Source: Chloroflexota bacterium (GTDB lineage: Bacteria > Chloroflexota > Limnocylindria > Limnocylindrales > CSP1-4). Taken from it: DNA of 24,088 nucleotides. The position numbers and the translations under genes are program-made. Below are positions 1 through 7,799 of this stretch, piece after piece. The notes below the pieces were generated by a model, which was not told the DNA's origin, did no database searches, and saw only the letters and a program-made list of their open reading frames with translations. The stretch spans positions 1-24,088 of the forward strand of contig JAJYJR010000021.1 in NCBI GenBank assembly GCA_021789355.1, read 5' to 3'. The stretch's first letter is position 1; each line of letters starts with the position of its first letter.

Positions 1-2
1 GT

Positions 3-143
3 TACTGGGTCTTCCTGTTCCACGTCTCGGTGGCGATGGAACTCGTGCTGCTCGCACCGTTCATGAAGTTCGCCCACGCCGTGTACCGGCCCGTGGCGCT
101 CTTCTTCTACGCGATCGCGGGGGAGCGGGCGAGCGGGTCATGA
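3..143 (+). CDS. C-terminal end of an HdrE/NarI-like membrane subunit (5' truncated by window edge)
   Basis: Only the last 46 residues are present, in the frame that opens at base 3 and stops with TGA at 141-143. They read as one hydrophobic helix (FHVSVAMELVLLAP) followed by PFMKFAHAVYRP and a short polar tail. A hydrophobic helix, then P-F-x-K-F-x-H, is how cytochrome b-like subunits of the NarI/DsrM/HdrE group end; they carry quinone-linked electrons to Fe-S partners at the membrane. This is recognition from a short tail, so the exact subfamily is uncertain. An HdrA-N-like protein and ferredoxin lie 4 kb downstream, which makes an Hdr-type electron chain plausible. The 174 bases after the stop (144-317) hold no gene that I can support. 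Confidence 0.45.
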   Translation, partial: YWVFLFHVSVAMELVLLAPFMKFAHAVYRPVALFFYAIAGERASGS

Positions 144-317
144 AGGACCGCCCGACGCGGATCGCGAGGTGGCGGACGGCCTGCGACTCCCGGGCCGTTC
201 GCCTCTCCGACATCTCACTGCTGCGTGACACGCTTCCCGCGAGGTGCTGCCGCACGTGCGAAGCCTGCTCGTGAACATCCCTGCGCTCCGGCCCGCACTA
301 CGGAGGATTCCCGGGCC

Positions 318-2534
318 GTGCTGACCGGAACGGCGGCGTTGCGCCGCGACGGTCCGGACAAGGTGACCGGGCGGGCGCGCTACACGGACGACCTCGTGGT
401 CCCGGGAGCCTGGTATGGCGCGACGGTGCGCGCGACCGAGCCACACGCCCGGCTCCTGGGCATCGAACGCGACCCGGACTTCGACTGGTCGGACATCGTG
501 CTCGTGACCGCGGCAGACATCCCTGGCGACAACGTCGTCCACCTCCAGGTCGATGACCAGCCGGCACTCGTTGCCGACGAGATCCGCCACGTCGCCGAGC
601 CCGTCGCGCTTGTCGCGGCCCCCGACCCGACGCTCGCGCGAGCGGCGCGCGACCACGTCCACCTGCGCACGGAGCCCCTGCCCGCGGTCCTCGACCCGCT
701 CGTGTCCGAGCATGCGTTCGCGGCCTACGAGATCGTCCGGGGCGACCTCCCGGCGGGGTTGGCGGAGGCGGACCTCGTCGTCGAGGGGACGTACCGGGTC
801 GGTCCCCAGGAGCACCTCTCGATCGAGCCCCAGGGCGTCATCGCCGTCCCGCGAGCGGACGGCGGGGTGATCGTGTACGGCTCGATGCAGTGCCCGTACT
901 ACGTGCACGCGGCCCTCGCCCGCGCCCTCGGGCTCGAGGCCGAGCGGGCCGTCGTGGTGCAGGCCGAGACGGGTGGCGGGTTCGGGGGCAAGGAGGAGTA
1001 CCCCTCGATGCTGGCCATTCACGCCGCCCTGCTCGCCCATCGCACGGGGCGTCCCGTGCGGATGATCTACGACCGACACGAGGACATCGCCGCGACCACG
1101 AAGCGCCATCCCGCCGTGGTCACCCACCGGACGGGCGTCACGCGCGACGGACGGCTGGTGGCGCAGGACATCGAGGTCGTCATGGACGGCGGCGCGTACG
1201 CCACGCTCTCGCCGGTGGTCCTCTCGCGCGGGGCCATCCACGCCGCGGGGCCGTATCGCTGCCCGAACGTCCGGATCCGGGCGCGCGCGATGGCCACGAA
1301 CACGCCGCCCAGCGGGGCATTCCGCGGGTTCGGGGCGCCGCAGACGGAGTTCGCGGCCGAGACCCAGGTGAACCGCATCGCCGACGCGCTCGGGATCTCG
1401 CCCGCCGAGATGCGCCGCCGCTGGGCCTACCGCGTGGGGGATGTGACGCCCACCGGGCAGCGGCTGGCCTCGAGCGTGAGCGCCGGTGCGGTCCTCGAGC
1501 GCGTCCTCGCGGCGTCCGACTTCGACGCCGCGCGGGCACGGACCGCGGCGGCTCGCCGGCAGGCAGCAGCGCCCGGGACGCGGCGCACGGCGTCGGGGGT
1601 TGGCCTCGCCCTCGGCTGGCACGGCGCCGGCTTCACTGGCAGCGGCGAGGAGCACCTCGCGAGTGAAGCCGCGGTCGAAGTGACGGGCGCGGGAACGATC
1701 CGGATCCTCGTCGACTCGACCGAGATCGGGCAGGGCATGCGGACGGTCCTTCCCCAGCTCGTCGCCGACGCACTCGGCGTGTCCATGGCCGACGTGGAGG
1801 TCGCGCCGCAGGACACGTCGCTGGTTCCCAACAGCGGTCCGACGGTGGCTTCCCGGACGACGATGATCGTGGGTGGCCTGTGCGTCCAGGCGGCTCGCCG
1901 CCTGCGCGCGGAGGTCGAGGCGCGTACCGGGCGGCCCTTCGGCGAAGGGTACCGGGACGACGCGCGCGAGCACGGCGCGAGCCGAGCCGATGCCCGGTTC
2001 GAGGGCTTCCCGGGGATCGAGTGGGACGAGCCCACGCATCGGGGCGACGCGTATCCGGCCTACAGCTGGGCCGCCGCGGTCGCGACCGCTGACGTGGACC
2101 TCGACTCGGGAGAGGTGAGCGTGCGGTCCGTCGTCGCCGTCGACGAGGCCGGCCGCATCGTGAACCCGCTCCTGGCGTCCGGGCAGGTCGAGGGGGGCAC
2201 GCTGCAGGCGGTGGGCTACGCGACGATCGAGGAGATGAAGGTCGAGGACGGGCGCTACGTGAACGACCGCTTCGCGACCTACCTCGTGCCGACTGCCCTC
2301 GATGCGCCCGAGATCCGGGCACTCTTCGTCGAGGATCCCTTCCAGGGCGTGCCCCACGGTGCCAAGGGCCTCGGTGAGCTGCCAATGGACGTCGGGGCGC
2401 CCGCCGTGATCGCGGCGATCCACGATGCGACCGGGGCGTGGATCCCCGAGCTCCCCGCGACACCCGAGCGCGTCCTCGCCGCGATCCTCGCGGCCGAGGC
2501 GACCCCCGCGCCCGAAGCGGAGCCGTCGCCGTGA
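318..2534 (+). CDS. Xanthine dehydrogenase-family molybdenum-binding subunit
   Basis: 738-residue large subunit of a molybdenum hydroxylase; the family hydroxylates purines, aldehydes or N-heterocycles using water and passes electrons to Fe-S and FAD. Visible: an N-terminal aldehyde oxidase a/b hammerhead-like start (KVTGRARYTDD); Mo-cofactor motifs GGGFGGK at 219-225, AFRGFGAP at 334-341 and TEIGQGM at 468-474; and the catalytic Glu in KGLGELP at about E687. The CO-dehydrogenase active-site loop AYRCSFR is absent, so this is not a form I CO dehydrogenase. The frame is open to a GTG at 225, but GTG 318 has GGAGG at 302-306 and fits the family N-terminus better. Its stop overlaps the next start (GTGA), so the two subunits are translationally coupled. 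Substrate unknown; no XdhC-type maturation gene is in view. Confidence 0.9.
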   Translation: MLTGTAALRRDGPDKVTGRARYTDDLVVPGAWYGATVRATEPHARLLGIERDPDFDWSDIVLVTAADIPGDNVVHLQVDDQPALVADEIRHVAEPVALVAAPDPTLARAARDHVHLRTEPLPAVLDPLVSEHAFAAYEIVRGDLPAGLAEADLVVEGTYRVGPQEHLSIEPQGVIAVPRADGGVIVYGSMQCPYYVHAALARALGLEAERAVVVQAETGGGFGGKEEYPSMLAIHAALLAHRTGRPVRMIYDRHEDIAATTKRHPAVVTHRTGVTRDGRLVAQDIEVVMDGGAYATLSPVVLSRGAIHAAGPYRCPNVRIRARAMATNTPPSGAFRGFGAPQTEFAAETQVNRIADALGISPAEMRRRWAYRVGDVTPTGQRLASSVSAGAVLERVLAASDFDAARARTAAARRQAAAPGTRRTASGVGLALGWHGAGFTGSGEEHLASEAAVEVTGAGTIRILVDSTEIGQGMRTVLPQLVADALGVSMADVEVAPQDTSLVPNSGPTVASRTTMIVGGLCVQAARRLRAEVEARTGRPFGEGYRDDAREHGASRADARFEGFPGIEWDEPTHRGDAYPAYSWAAAVATADVDLDSGEVSVRSVVAVDEAGRIVNPLLASGQVEGGTLQAVGYATIEEMKVEDGRYVNDRFATYLVPTALDAPEIRALFVEDPFQGVPHGAKGLGELPMDVGAPAVIAAIHDATGAWIPELPATPERVLAAILAAEATPAPEAEPSP

Positions 2535-3940
2535 GGGTCGAGGCCGGGAGCCCCTCGATCGTGCGGTTCGCCGTCAACGGCGCGCCCGTGGAGGTCGCGG
2601 CCCCCGGCGGCCGACGCCTGCTTGACGCCCTGCGGATCGACCTCGGGCTGACCGGGACGAAGGAGGGCTGCGGCGAGGGCGAATGCGGTGCCTGCGCGGT
2701 CCTGCTCGACGGGACGCTCGTCAACAGCTGCCTCGTCCCTCTCTGCCAGGTCGAGGGCCGGGCGGTCGTGACGGTCGAGGGGCTGACCCGCGGCAACCGG
2801 CTCGATCCCCTCCAGCACGCATTCCTGCGCTCCGGCGCCGTTCAGTGCGGGTTCTGCACGCCAGGCATGCTCATGGCGGGCCACGCGTTCCTCGAGAGCG
2901 GAGCGACGCCGACCGACAGCGCGATCCGAGAGGCGATCGCGGGCAACATCTGTCGCTGTACGGGCTATACGCGGATCGTGGAGGCGATCCGATCAGCGGC
3001 GGAGCGCGCGGATGCGCCGGACGTGGTCGCTCCCCAAGCCGCCGCGCCTGCGGTGGCCGGCCCACGCAGCGTCGTGCGGCGGTCCGCCCCGCCGGCCGCC
3101 TCGCCGGGGACGCTCGACGATGCGCTCCAGCTGCTGGCGGGGGGCGCCTACCGGCCCATCGCCGGAGGGACGGACGTGATGGTGGGCCTCGCCGGTGGCG
3201 ACGCAGTCGGAAGGCCGCTCCTCGACCTGTGGGCGCTGGACGAGCTGCGAGGGATCCGCCTCGCAGTCGACCCGGCCGGCGCGCCACTGCTCGAGCTCGG
3301 GGCCCTCACGACCTATGCCGAGCTCCGTCGCTCGCCGGTCGTCGCCGAGCATCTCCCGGCCCTCGCCGAGGTCGCCGCGACCGTGGGCGCCCCGCAGATC
3401 CAGGCACGCGGCACGATCGGCGGGAACGTCGTCAATGCCTCGCCAGCCGGGGACGTGCTGCCGCTCCTGCTCGCAACGGACGCCTCGCTCGTCGTGGCCA
3501 GCGTCCGCGGAGCGCGACGGATCGCCGCGGGCGAGTTCTTCACCGCCTATCGCATCACCGCTCGCGGTGACGACGAGCTGCTCGTGCGGATCGAGATTCC
3601 GCTCCCCACAGGGCGCCATGTCCGGTTCCGAAAAGTCGGCACTCGCCGCGCGCTGGCCATCTCCAAGGTCGCCATGGCGGTCTCCTGGAGAGCGGACAAC
3701 GGGGCCTGGCGCGACGTGCGTGTCGCGCTCGGCTCGGTCGCCCCGATCCCGGTCCGTGCGCCGGGGACCGAGGCGATCCTGGAGGGCACGTCGCCAGGTG
3801 CGGATGTGGCGGCGCGAGCCGCGGCGGCCGTCGCCGCGGAGATCCGCCCCATCGACGACGTCCGCTCGACCGCGGCCTACCGGCGCCTCGTTGCCGGGCG
3901 CGTGCTCCGGCGCATCGTCCTCGACGCTGCGGCGGGTTGA
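2531..3940 (+). CDS. Fused 2Fe-2S / FAD subunit of the molybdenum hydroxylase
   Basis: 469 residues joining the small and medium subunits found as separate proteins in CoxS/CoxM-type enzymes, in the order 2Fe-2S then FAD, as in XdhA of Rhodobacter-type xanthine dehydrogenases. First [2Fe-2S] ligands: C47, C52, C55 (CGEGECGAC) and C67. Second cluster: C106, C109 (CGFC) and C141, C143 (CRC). After a Pro/Ala linker (about 155-190) comes the FAD-binding domain with AGGTDVMVG at 211-219 and GTIGGN at 294-299, then a CO-dehydrogenase-flavoprotein C-terminal domain. The GTG at 2531 overlaps the previous stop and immediately precedes the conserved fold; the frame is open further upstream, but that part is Arg/Pro-rich shadow sequence. 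It completes a two-gene enzyme with the preceding Mo subunit. Confidence 0.9.
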   Translation: MRVEAGSPSIVRFAVNGAPVEVAAPGGRRLLDALRIDLGLTGTKEGCGEGECGACAVLLDGTLVNSCLVPLCQVEGRAVVTVEGLTRGNRLDPLQHAFLRSGAVQCGFCTPGMLMAGHAFLESGATPTDSAIREAIAGNICRCTGYTRIVEAIRSAAERADAPDVVAPQAAAPAVAGPRSVVRRSAPPAASPGTLDDALQLLAGGAYRPIAGGTDVMVGLAGGDAVGRPLLDLWALDELRGIRLAVDPAGAPLLELGALTTYAELRRSPVVAEHLPALAEVAATVGAPQIQARGTIGGNVVNASPAGDVLPLLLATDASLVVASVRGARRIAAGEFFTAYRITARGDDELLVRIEIPLPTGRHVRFRKVGTRRALAISKVAMAVSWRADNGAWRDVRVALGSVAPIPVRAPGTEAILEGTSPGADVAARAAAAVAAEIRPIDDVRSTAAYRRLVAGRVLRRIVLDAAAG

Positions 3941-4071
3941 CCGACCGGCGCGAGCTGGTTGCCGCTCCCGCCTGGACGCGCGTCGGCTCGCGACCCGCCC
4001 GCCCGTCGAAGGCGCGGACCCGGGCGGCCGCCGCCGGCGTGGGCCCCGACGTCCGTACCCCCAGGAGCCAT

Positions 4072-4094
4072 CGCTTCCGGTGCCGCCGGAAGCG
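4072..4094. terminator. Inverted repeat between convergent genes, candidate bidirectional terminator
   Basis: CGCTTCCGG at 4072-4080 and CCGGAAGCG at 4086-4094 form a perfect 9-bp stem around a 5-base loop, 9 bases beyond the ferredoxin stop and downstream of the hydroxylase operon. No T-run follows on either strand, so intrinsic termination is unproven; the position between convergent stops is the main argument. Confidence 0.45.
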
Positions 4095-4102
4095 GGACCA
4101 CC

Positions 4103-4384
4103 TCAGCGTATGGCGTACTGCTCGCGCAGTCGCCGCAGCGTCGCCACGAACTCCGCCTGGCCGGGGAAACTCAGGGCGTCCGTGGGGCAGATACTCGTGC
4201 AGGAGGAGCAGCCCACGACGCAGTTCAGCGGATTGGCGACGATGGTGGTCTTCTCGCCCTGGACGAAGACGTCATTGGTGCAGAACTGCAGGCACTCCGA
4301 GTCGTTGAGGCAGGCTTCCGGGTCGATCGTGGGGAACCAGGGGATCGCCTCCCGGGGAATGCCCATGTAGGACTGGTCGCTCAT
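4103..4384 (-). CDS. Small two-cluster ferredoxin with Asp at one cluster-ligand position
   Basis: 93 residues. The N-terminal GIPREAIPWFPTID is followed by two Cys motifs. Motif 1 is C25-x2-D28-x2-C31-x3-C35: aligned with the usual CxxCxxCxxxC, the second Cys is Asp. Motif 2 is C55-x3-C59-x2-C62-x3-C66-P. A ferredoxin domain of the same family (GIPRGEIPWFP, then CIGCGTC and CVVGCRTC) opens the reductase gene at 14971, and there motif 1 has all four Cys. In known ferredoxins such as that of Pyrococcus furiosus, Asp at this position gives a cluster that loses and regains one iron; applying that here is inference. ATG overlaps the stop of the HdrA-N-like gene (ATGA), so the two are coupled and probably exchange electrons. 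Confidence 0.85.
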   Translation of the reverse strand: MSDQSYMGIPREAIPWFPTIDPEACLNDSECLQFCTNDVFVQGEKTTIVANPLNCVVGCSSCTSICPTDALSFPGQAEFVATLRRLREQYAIR

Positions 4385-4743
4385 CCCTCGATCGCCCCGA
4401 GCGTGGCCTCGACGTCGGCAAATGCCTCGTCGGTGGTCTTGAACTGGATGGAGACCGGCCTCCATGTCGTCTCGTTCATGGGAACTCCGGCCTGCTCGAA
4501 TCCGTCGCGCAGAAGCTTGGCCTGCTTCTCGACCTTGCAGGCCGGGGTGACGTAGACCGTGCCATCGTCCTTCAGGAGATCGCGCATGAGCGCCTCGCCG
4601 TTGGCTTCGCAGAGCCGGGCATGAATGACCATGTAGTCGTGCGGCAGCTCGAGCCGGATCCGTTCCGCCAGCTGAGGAATGTCGAGGTCCTTCATGCTCG
4701 GGCACGCGAAGCTGCACGTGCACATGAGAATCGCCTTCTTCAC
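4381..4743 (-). CDS. Stand-alone HdrA N-terminal-like Cys protein
   Basis: 120 residues resembling only the N-terminal domain of HdrA-type proteins: C8-x-C10-x3-C14-P near the start, then C45 (ARLCEANG) and C69 (VTPACKVEKQ), matching the HdrA pattern of an early CxC, a middle Cys before a Gly, and a later A-C. The FAD and ferredoxin modules of full HdrA are absent. It probably binds an Fe-S cluster or carries reactive thiols, but that is inference. Two GTG codons stand in tandem; GTG 4743 overlaps the upstream stop as GTGA and lies 6 bases after GGAGG, so it is preferred over GTG 4746. It sits between a DUF59 Fe-S factor and a ferredoxin. Confidence 0.65.
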   Translation of the reverse strand: MKKAILMCTCSFACPSMKDLDIPQLAERIRLELPHDYMVIHARLCEANGEALMRDLLKDDGTVYVTPACKVEKQAKLLRDGFEQAGVPMNETTWRPVSIQFKTTDEAFADVEATLGAIEG

Positions 4744-5270
4744 CACGAGCCTCCAATGTCGCTTGCCGGCCTCCTGCGGGCGCCCGGCTGTATATCAACC
4801 GAGATTGTCACACCATGATCTGAGATTGCTGAGGGCGCGACCGGCCCGTTCTCGAGGAGCCGTGCGGCAAGGACGGAGAGGGCCTGTAGGACACGTCTCG
4901 CGCGGACGGTGCACGCCGCCGGTGCGGTGGACGGGGACGCGAGCGCTACGTGAGCCAGCTCTGCCAGTCGATCTGCGGGAGTCCAGGGCTCGTCGAGCAG
5001 GTTGACGTCGACCCGCCCGATGCCCGGCAGCGCGGCCACGGCGGCCTGCACCTGCCCCGCGAGCCAGCCCGCCAGCGGGCAGCCAGGGGCTGGCAGCACG
5101 AGTTCGATCCTGACGTGTCCGTCCTGCACCCCGATCGTCCGCACGAGACCGAGGTCGACGATGCTCGCCCCGAGTTCGGGGTCCACGACGCCACGCAACG
5201 CCTCGCGAACCGCCGAGTCGTCTGGTGTCGGGCCGATGGCGCCGGCAGTTTCGGTCCCAGTCTTTCGCAT
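4740..5270 (-). CDS. DUF59/MIP18-family Fe-S assembly-type protein
   Basis: 176 residues. Residues about 18-100 show the DUF59 pattern: VVDPELGASIVDLGLV at 28-43, the characteristic G-C-P with C64 (APGCPL), then V-x-V-x-L and WTP. Family members (SufT, PaaD, MIP18) help insert or carry Fe-S clusters. The C-terminal 75 or so residues match nothing that I recognise and include an AT-rich stretch encoded at about 4795-4835, unlike the surrounding DNA. The stop overlaps the start of the HdrA-N-like gene, so it probably matures the Fe-S proteins made from the same transcript. The start is ATG 5270, with a GTG one codon upstream; no strong ribosome site is seen. It is divergent from the lipoamide dehydrogenase gene across 242 bases, where I see no clear -10/-35 pair. 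Confidence 0.75.
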   Translation of the reverse strand: MRKTGTETAGAIGPTPDDSAVREALRGVVDPELGASIVDLGLVRTIGVQDGHVRIELVLPAPGCPLAGWLAGQVQAAVAALPGIGRVDVNLLDEPWTPADRLAELAHVALASPSTAPAACTVRARRVLQALSVLAARLLENGPVAPSAISDHGVTISVDIQPGARRRPASDIGGSW

Positions 5271-5512
5271 CACTGCTCGCCGGCGTTCGCAGGGGCAACG
5301 GGCCGTCGGGACTTGTCGCCCACGGGGTTCGTGACTCTCGGCACGACCATCACCACACCGGTTGATGAGATATTCAAGCCTGTGAAGATGCCCCTCGGGT
5401 TGCTGGCGCGCAGGCGCCCGTTCTCGTTCGCGCCCGGGCTGTTCGGCGTGGGGAGCGTTGGATCCGGCGGCGGGTCGACAGGCAGCCGCAGGGCTCGGCC
5501 GGGCATGCCGCG

Positions 5513-6919
5513 ATGACCGACACATACGACCTGGCGGTGCTGGGCGGTGGTCCAGCCGGTTACGTGGCGGCGCTCCGGGCAGCGCAGCTCGGTGCGCATG
5601 CCGTGCTGATCGAGCACGCGCGCGTCGGCGGCACCTGCCTGAATGTCGGCTGCATCCCCACCAAGGCGCTGACCACCTCGATGGAAGTGCTGTTTGGCGC
5701 GAGGCGCGCGCGCGAGTTCGGGGTTGCGATCCCGTCCGCCGACCCCGACCTGCCCGCACTCATGGCGTACAAGCAGGGCACCGTCAACGCGCTGGTCGGC
5801 GGGGTTGAGCACCTCCTGGGGGCAGCAGGCGTCACGCTCCTGCGCGGCACCGGGCAGCTGGTGGCCGCGGACATGCTACGCGTGCAACCCGACGCCGGCG
5901 ATCCGGTCACCGTATCGGCGGGCCGCGTGATCCTCGCCCCGGGTTCCATCACCGCGCGCCCGACGATCCCCGGCCTCGACCTGCCGGGCGTGCTCACCAG
6001 CACCGAGGCGCTGGACATCCCGGAAATCCCTGAACGCCTGATCGTGGTCGGAGGAGGCGTCATCGGCCTGGAGTTCGCGTGCATCTACGAGGCCCTGGGC
6101 AGCCAGGTGACGATACTGGAGATGCTGCCGACCCTGCTGGCTGGGGTGACCGACGAGGTGGTGGCGCAGCGGCTGGTTGTGCTGCTGCGGCGGCGCGGCA
6201 TGCGCATCGTCACCGGCGCGCAAGTGGCCGCCATCGCGTCCCGCGCACGTGGCCTGGCGGTCACGTACCGGGACGCCGGAGGCGCCGAGACGCGGATCGA
6301 GGGCGATCGCGTGCTGGTCGCGGTGGGCCGCTGGCCGAACACCGACGGCCTGGGCCTGGCAGACGCCGGGGTCAAGCTGAACGGCCGGGCGATCGACGTG
6401 GATGGACACCTCGCCAGCAGCATCCCAGGCGTCTGGGCCGTCGGCGACGCGGTCGGCGGTCCGATGCTGGCGCACAAGGCGATGGTCGACGGGCGGGTGG
6501 CGGCCGAGAACGCGTGCGGCGGCACCCGCACCGTGGACTACCGATCGGTGCCGAACGTCGTCTTCACGCGGCCGGAGGTCGCCAGCGTCGGCCTGACCGA
6601 GGCGCAGGCGCGCCAGCGGGGCACGGAGGTGAAGGTCGCCCAGTTCCCCTTCTCCGCCAATCCGCGGGCCCGGATCCTGGGCGAGACGGACGGCCTGGTG
6701 AAGCTCGTGTGTGACGCGGACGACGGCGCGGTCCTCGGAGTGCACCTCATGGGGCCGCACGCCACCGACCTGATCGCCGAGGGGGCCCTGGCCGTCGAAC
6801 TCCGGGCGACGGCCGACGATCTGGCGTGGACGACCCACGCCCATCCGACGCTGCCGGAGGCCATGCTCGAAGCGGCGCTCGGCTTTCGCGACGCGACCAT
6901 CCATTTCCGCAGGCGGTAG
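5513..6919 (+). CDS. lpdA: Dihydrolipoyl dehydrogenase (E3-type flavoprotein)
   Basis: 468 residues, normal for the family. FAD site GGGPAGYVAA near residue 11, redox disulfide C42/C47 in GGTCLNVGCIPTKAL, NAD site VVGGGVIGLEFA, second FAD contact AVGDA, and the C-terminal HAHPTLPE with His444 and Glu449 that forms the active-site base from the partner subunit. All catalytic residues are present. It oxidises or reduces a protein-bound lipoyl group with NAD(H). The next gene, 5 bases on, is a lipoyl carrier, so the pair is a dedicated lipoate redox couple; no E1/E2 of a 2-oxoacid dehydrogenase and no glycine-cleavage P or T protein lies nearby. First gene of a five-gene block of abutting or overlapping genes. 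Confidence 0.93.
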   Translation: MTDTYDLAVLGGGPAGYVAALRAAQLGAHAVLIEHARVGGTCLNVGCIPTKALTTSMEVLFGARRAREFGVAIPSADPDLPALMAYKQGTVNALVGGVEHLLGAAGVTLLRGTGQLVAADMLRVQPDAGDPVTVSAGRVILAPGSITARPTIPGLDLPGVLTSTEALDIPEIPERLIVVGGGVIGLEFACIYEALGSQVTILEMLPTLLAGVTDEVVAQRLVVLLRRRGMRIVTGAQVAAIASRARGLAVTYRDAGGAETRIEGDRVLVAVGRWPNTDGLGLADAGVKLNGRAIDVDGHLASSIPGVWAVGDAVGGPMLAHKAMVDGRVAAENACGGTRTVDYRSVPNVVFTRPEVASVGLTEAQARQRGTEVKVAQFPFSANPRARILGETDGLVKLVCDADDGAVLGVHLMGPHATDLIAEGALAVELRATADDLAWTTHAHPTLPEAMLEAALGFRDATIHFRRR

Positions 6920-6924
6920 GAACG

Positions 6925-7374
6925 ATGCCGGACTATCTCGAGACCACGGTCGATAAGTTCATCTTCCGGGTGGCGACCGACCGCCTCTACAGCGCCGAGG
7001 GGATCTGGGCGCTGGCCGATGGCGAGCGGATCCGCATCGGGCTGACGGACTTCCTCCAGCAGCTCAACGGCGACGTCGCCTTCGCCGAGGTCAGGCCGGC
7101 GGGCACGGTCCTCGCGGCCGACGGCGATGTGGCGACGATCGAGACGATCAAGGTCAACCTGGACGTGCCCACGCCGGTCGCCGGCGCGATCACCGAGGTG
7201 AACCCGGCGCTGGAGCTCTCGCCCGAGCTCATCAACCAGGATCCTTACGGTGAGGGGTGGCTCGCCGACATCCGGGCCTCCGACTGGCCGACCGACCGCG
7301 CGGCACTGCTCGACCCGCCAGCGTACTTCGAGCTGATGCGGGGCCAGGCCGAAGCGGAGGCGCGGAAGCGATGA
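6925..7374 (+). CDS. GcvH-like lipoyl carrier protein, orphan
   Basis: 149 residues with a GcvH fold pattern: IRIGLTDFLQQLNGD, IETIKVNLDVPTPVAG and ITEVNPALELSPELINQDPYGEGWL. Lys76 in ETIK aligns with the lipoylated Lys of H proteins. Compared with standard H protein it has about ten extra N-terminal residues and a charged C-terminal tail. It starts 5 bases after the lpd stop, with AGGA close by, and its stop overlaps the next ATG (ATGA). H protein normally shuttles aminomethyl groups between GcvP and GcvT, both absent here. Lipoate-binding proteins of sulfur-oxidising sHdr systems are a known precedent for other uses. I infer a carrier for a thiol-bound intermediate reduced or reoxidised by the adjacent Lpd. 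Confidence 0.88.
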   Translation: MPDYLETTVDKFIFRVATDRLYSAEGIWALADGERIRIGLTDFLQQLNGDVAFAEVRPAGTVLAADGDVATIETIKVNLDVPTPVAGAITEVNPALELSPELINQDPYGEGWLADIRASDWPTDRAALLDPPAYFELMRGQAEAEARKR

Positions 7375-7799
7375 GCCCGCCAGAGCGGCACGTCGTGATC
7401 GTGCCGTGCAGCGGCATCGGCAAGACGTACGGCACGGTCAGTCGCGAAGCGGCCTACGAGGTCACGGAAGACCGGCGACCGGGCGCCGCGGGACTCGTGG
7501 CCCTGTCGCTGCTCGTCCTCGGCGACGAGGGCGCCCGCGCCGCGGTCCGGGCGTATCCGGCCGTGACGATTGACGGCTGCAAGCTCGCCTGCGCCGAGAA
7601 GATGGTGCGGGAGAGTGGCGGGCGCGTCGCCCAGGGCATTGCGGTGCTCGACGTGTACCGGCGCAACAGGGGGCTGAAGCCGCAGGGCATCGCCGAGCTG
7701 AACGAGGGCGGCCGGCTGCTCGCGCACGCGGTGGCCGCGGAGATCAGCGCCATCGTCGATGACCTGGCCTCCGACGAGGAGGTGCCTGAGAATGCCTGA
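7371..7799 (+). CDS. DGC-domain putative zinc-binding protein, copy 1
   Basis: 142 residues. Begins VVIVPCSGIGKTYG (C13) and carries the signature DGCKLAC with C70 and C74, typical of the DGC domain (Pfam PF08859, function unknown, proposed metal-binding). No signal peptide or membrane segment, so probably cytoplasmic. ATG 7371 overlaps the stop of the lipoyl carrier; its own stop overlaps the second DGC gene by 8 bases. The three Cys could bind metal or act as thiol acceptors. Its tight coupling to a lipoyl protein suggests that it loads, unloads or senses the lipoyl-bound species; this is inference. Confidence 0.75.
   Translation: MSPPERHVVIVPCSGIGKTYGTVSREAAYEVTEDRRPGAAGLVALSLLVLGDEGARAAVRAYPAVTIDGCKLACAEKMVRESGGRVAQGIAVLDVYRRNRGLKPQGIAELNEGGRLLAHAVAAEISAIVDDLASDEEVPENA

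Noticed and set aside
225..317. Upstream extension of the Mo subunit to GTG 225
   Set aside because: Poorly conserved Arg/Ala-rich residues without a ribosome site; GTG 318 with GGAGG fits better.
138..2423. 761-residue open frame antisense to the Mo subunit
   Set aside because: His/Arg/Asp-rich composition with no recognisable motif; it mirrors codon bias of the real plus-strand gene.
318..3940. CO dehydrogenase (CoxLSM)
   Set aside because: The AYRCSFR active-site loop is absent; AFRGFGAP is present instead.
6925..7374. Ordinary glycine-cleavage H protein
   Set aside because: No gcvT or gcvP in the window and a different operon context; the lipoyl-Lys motif alone does not prove the glycine pathway.
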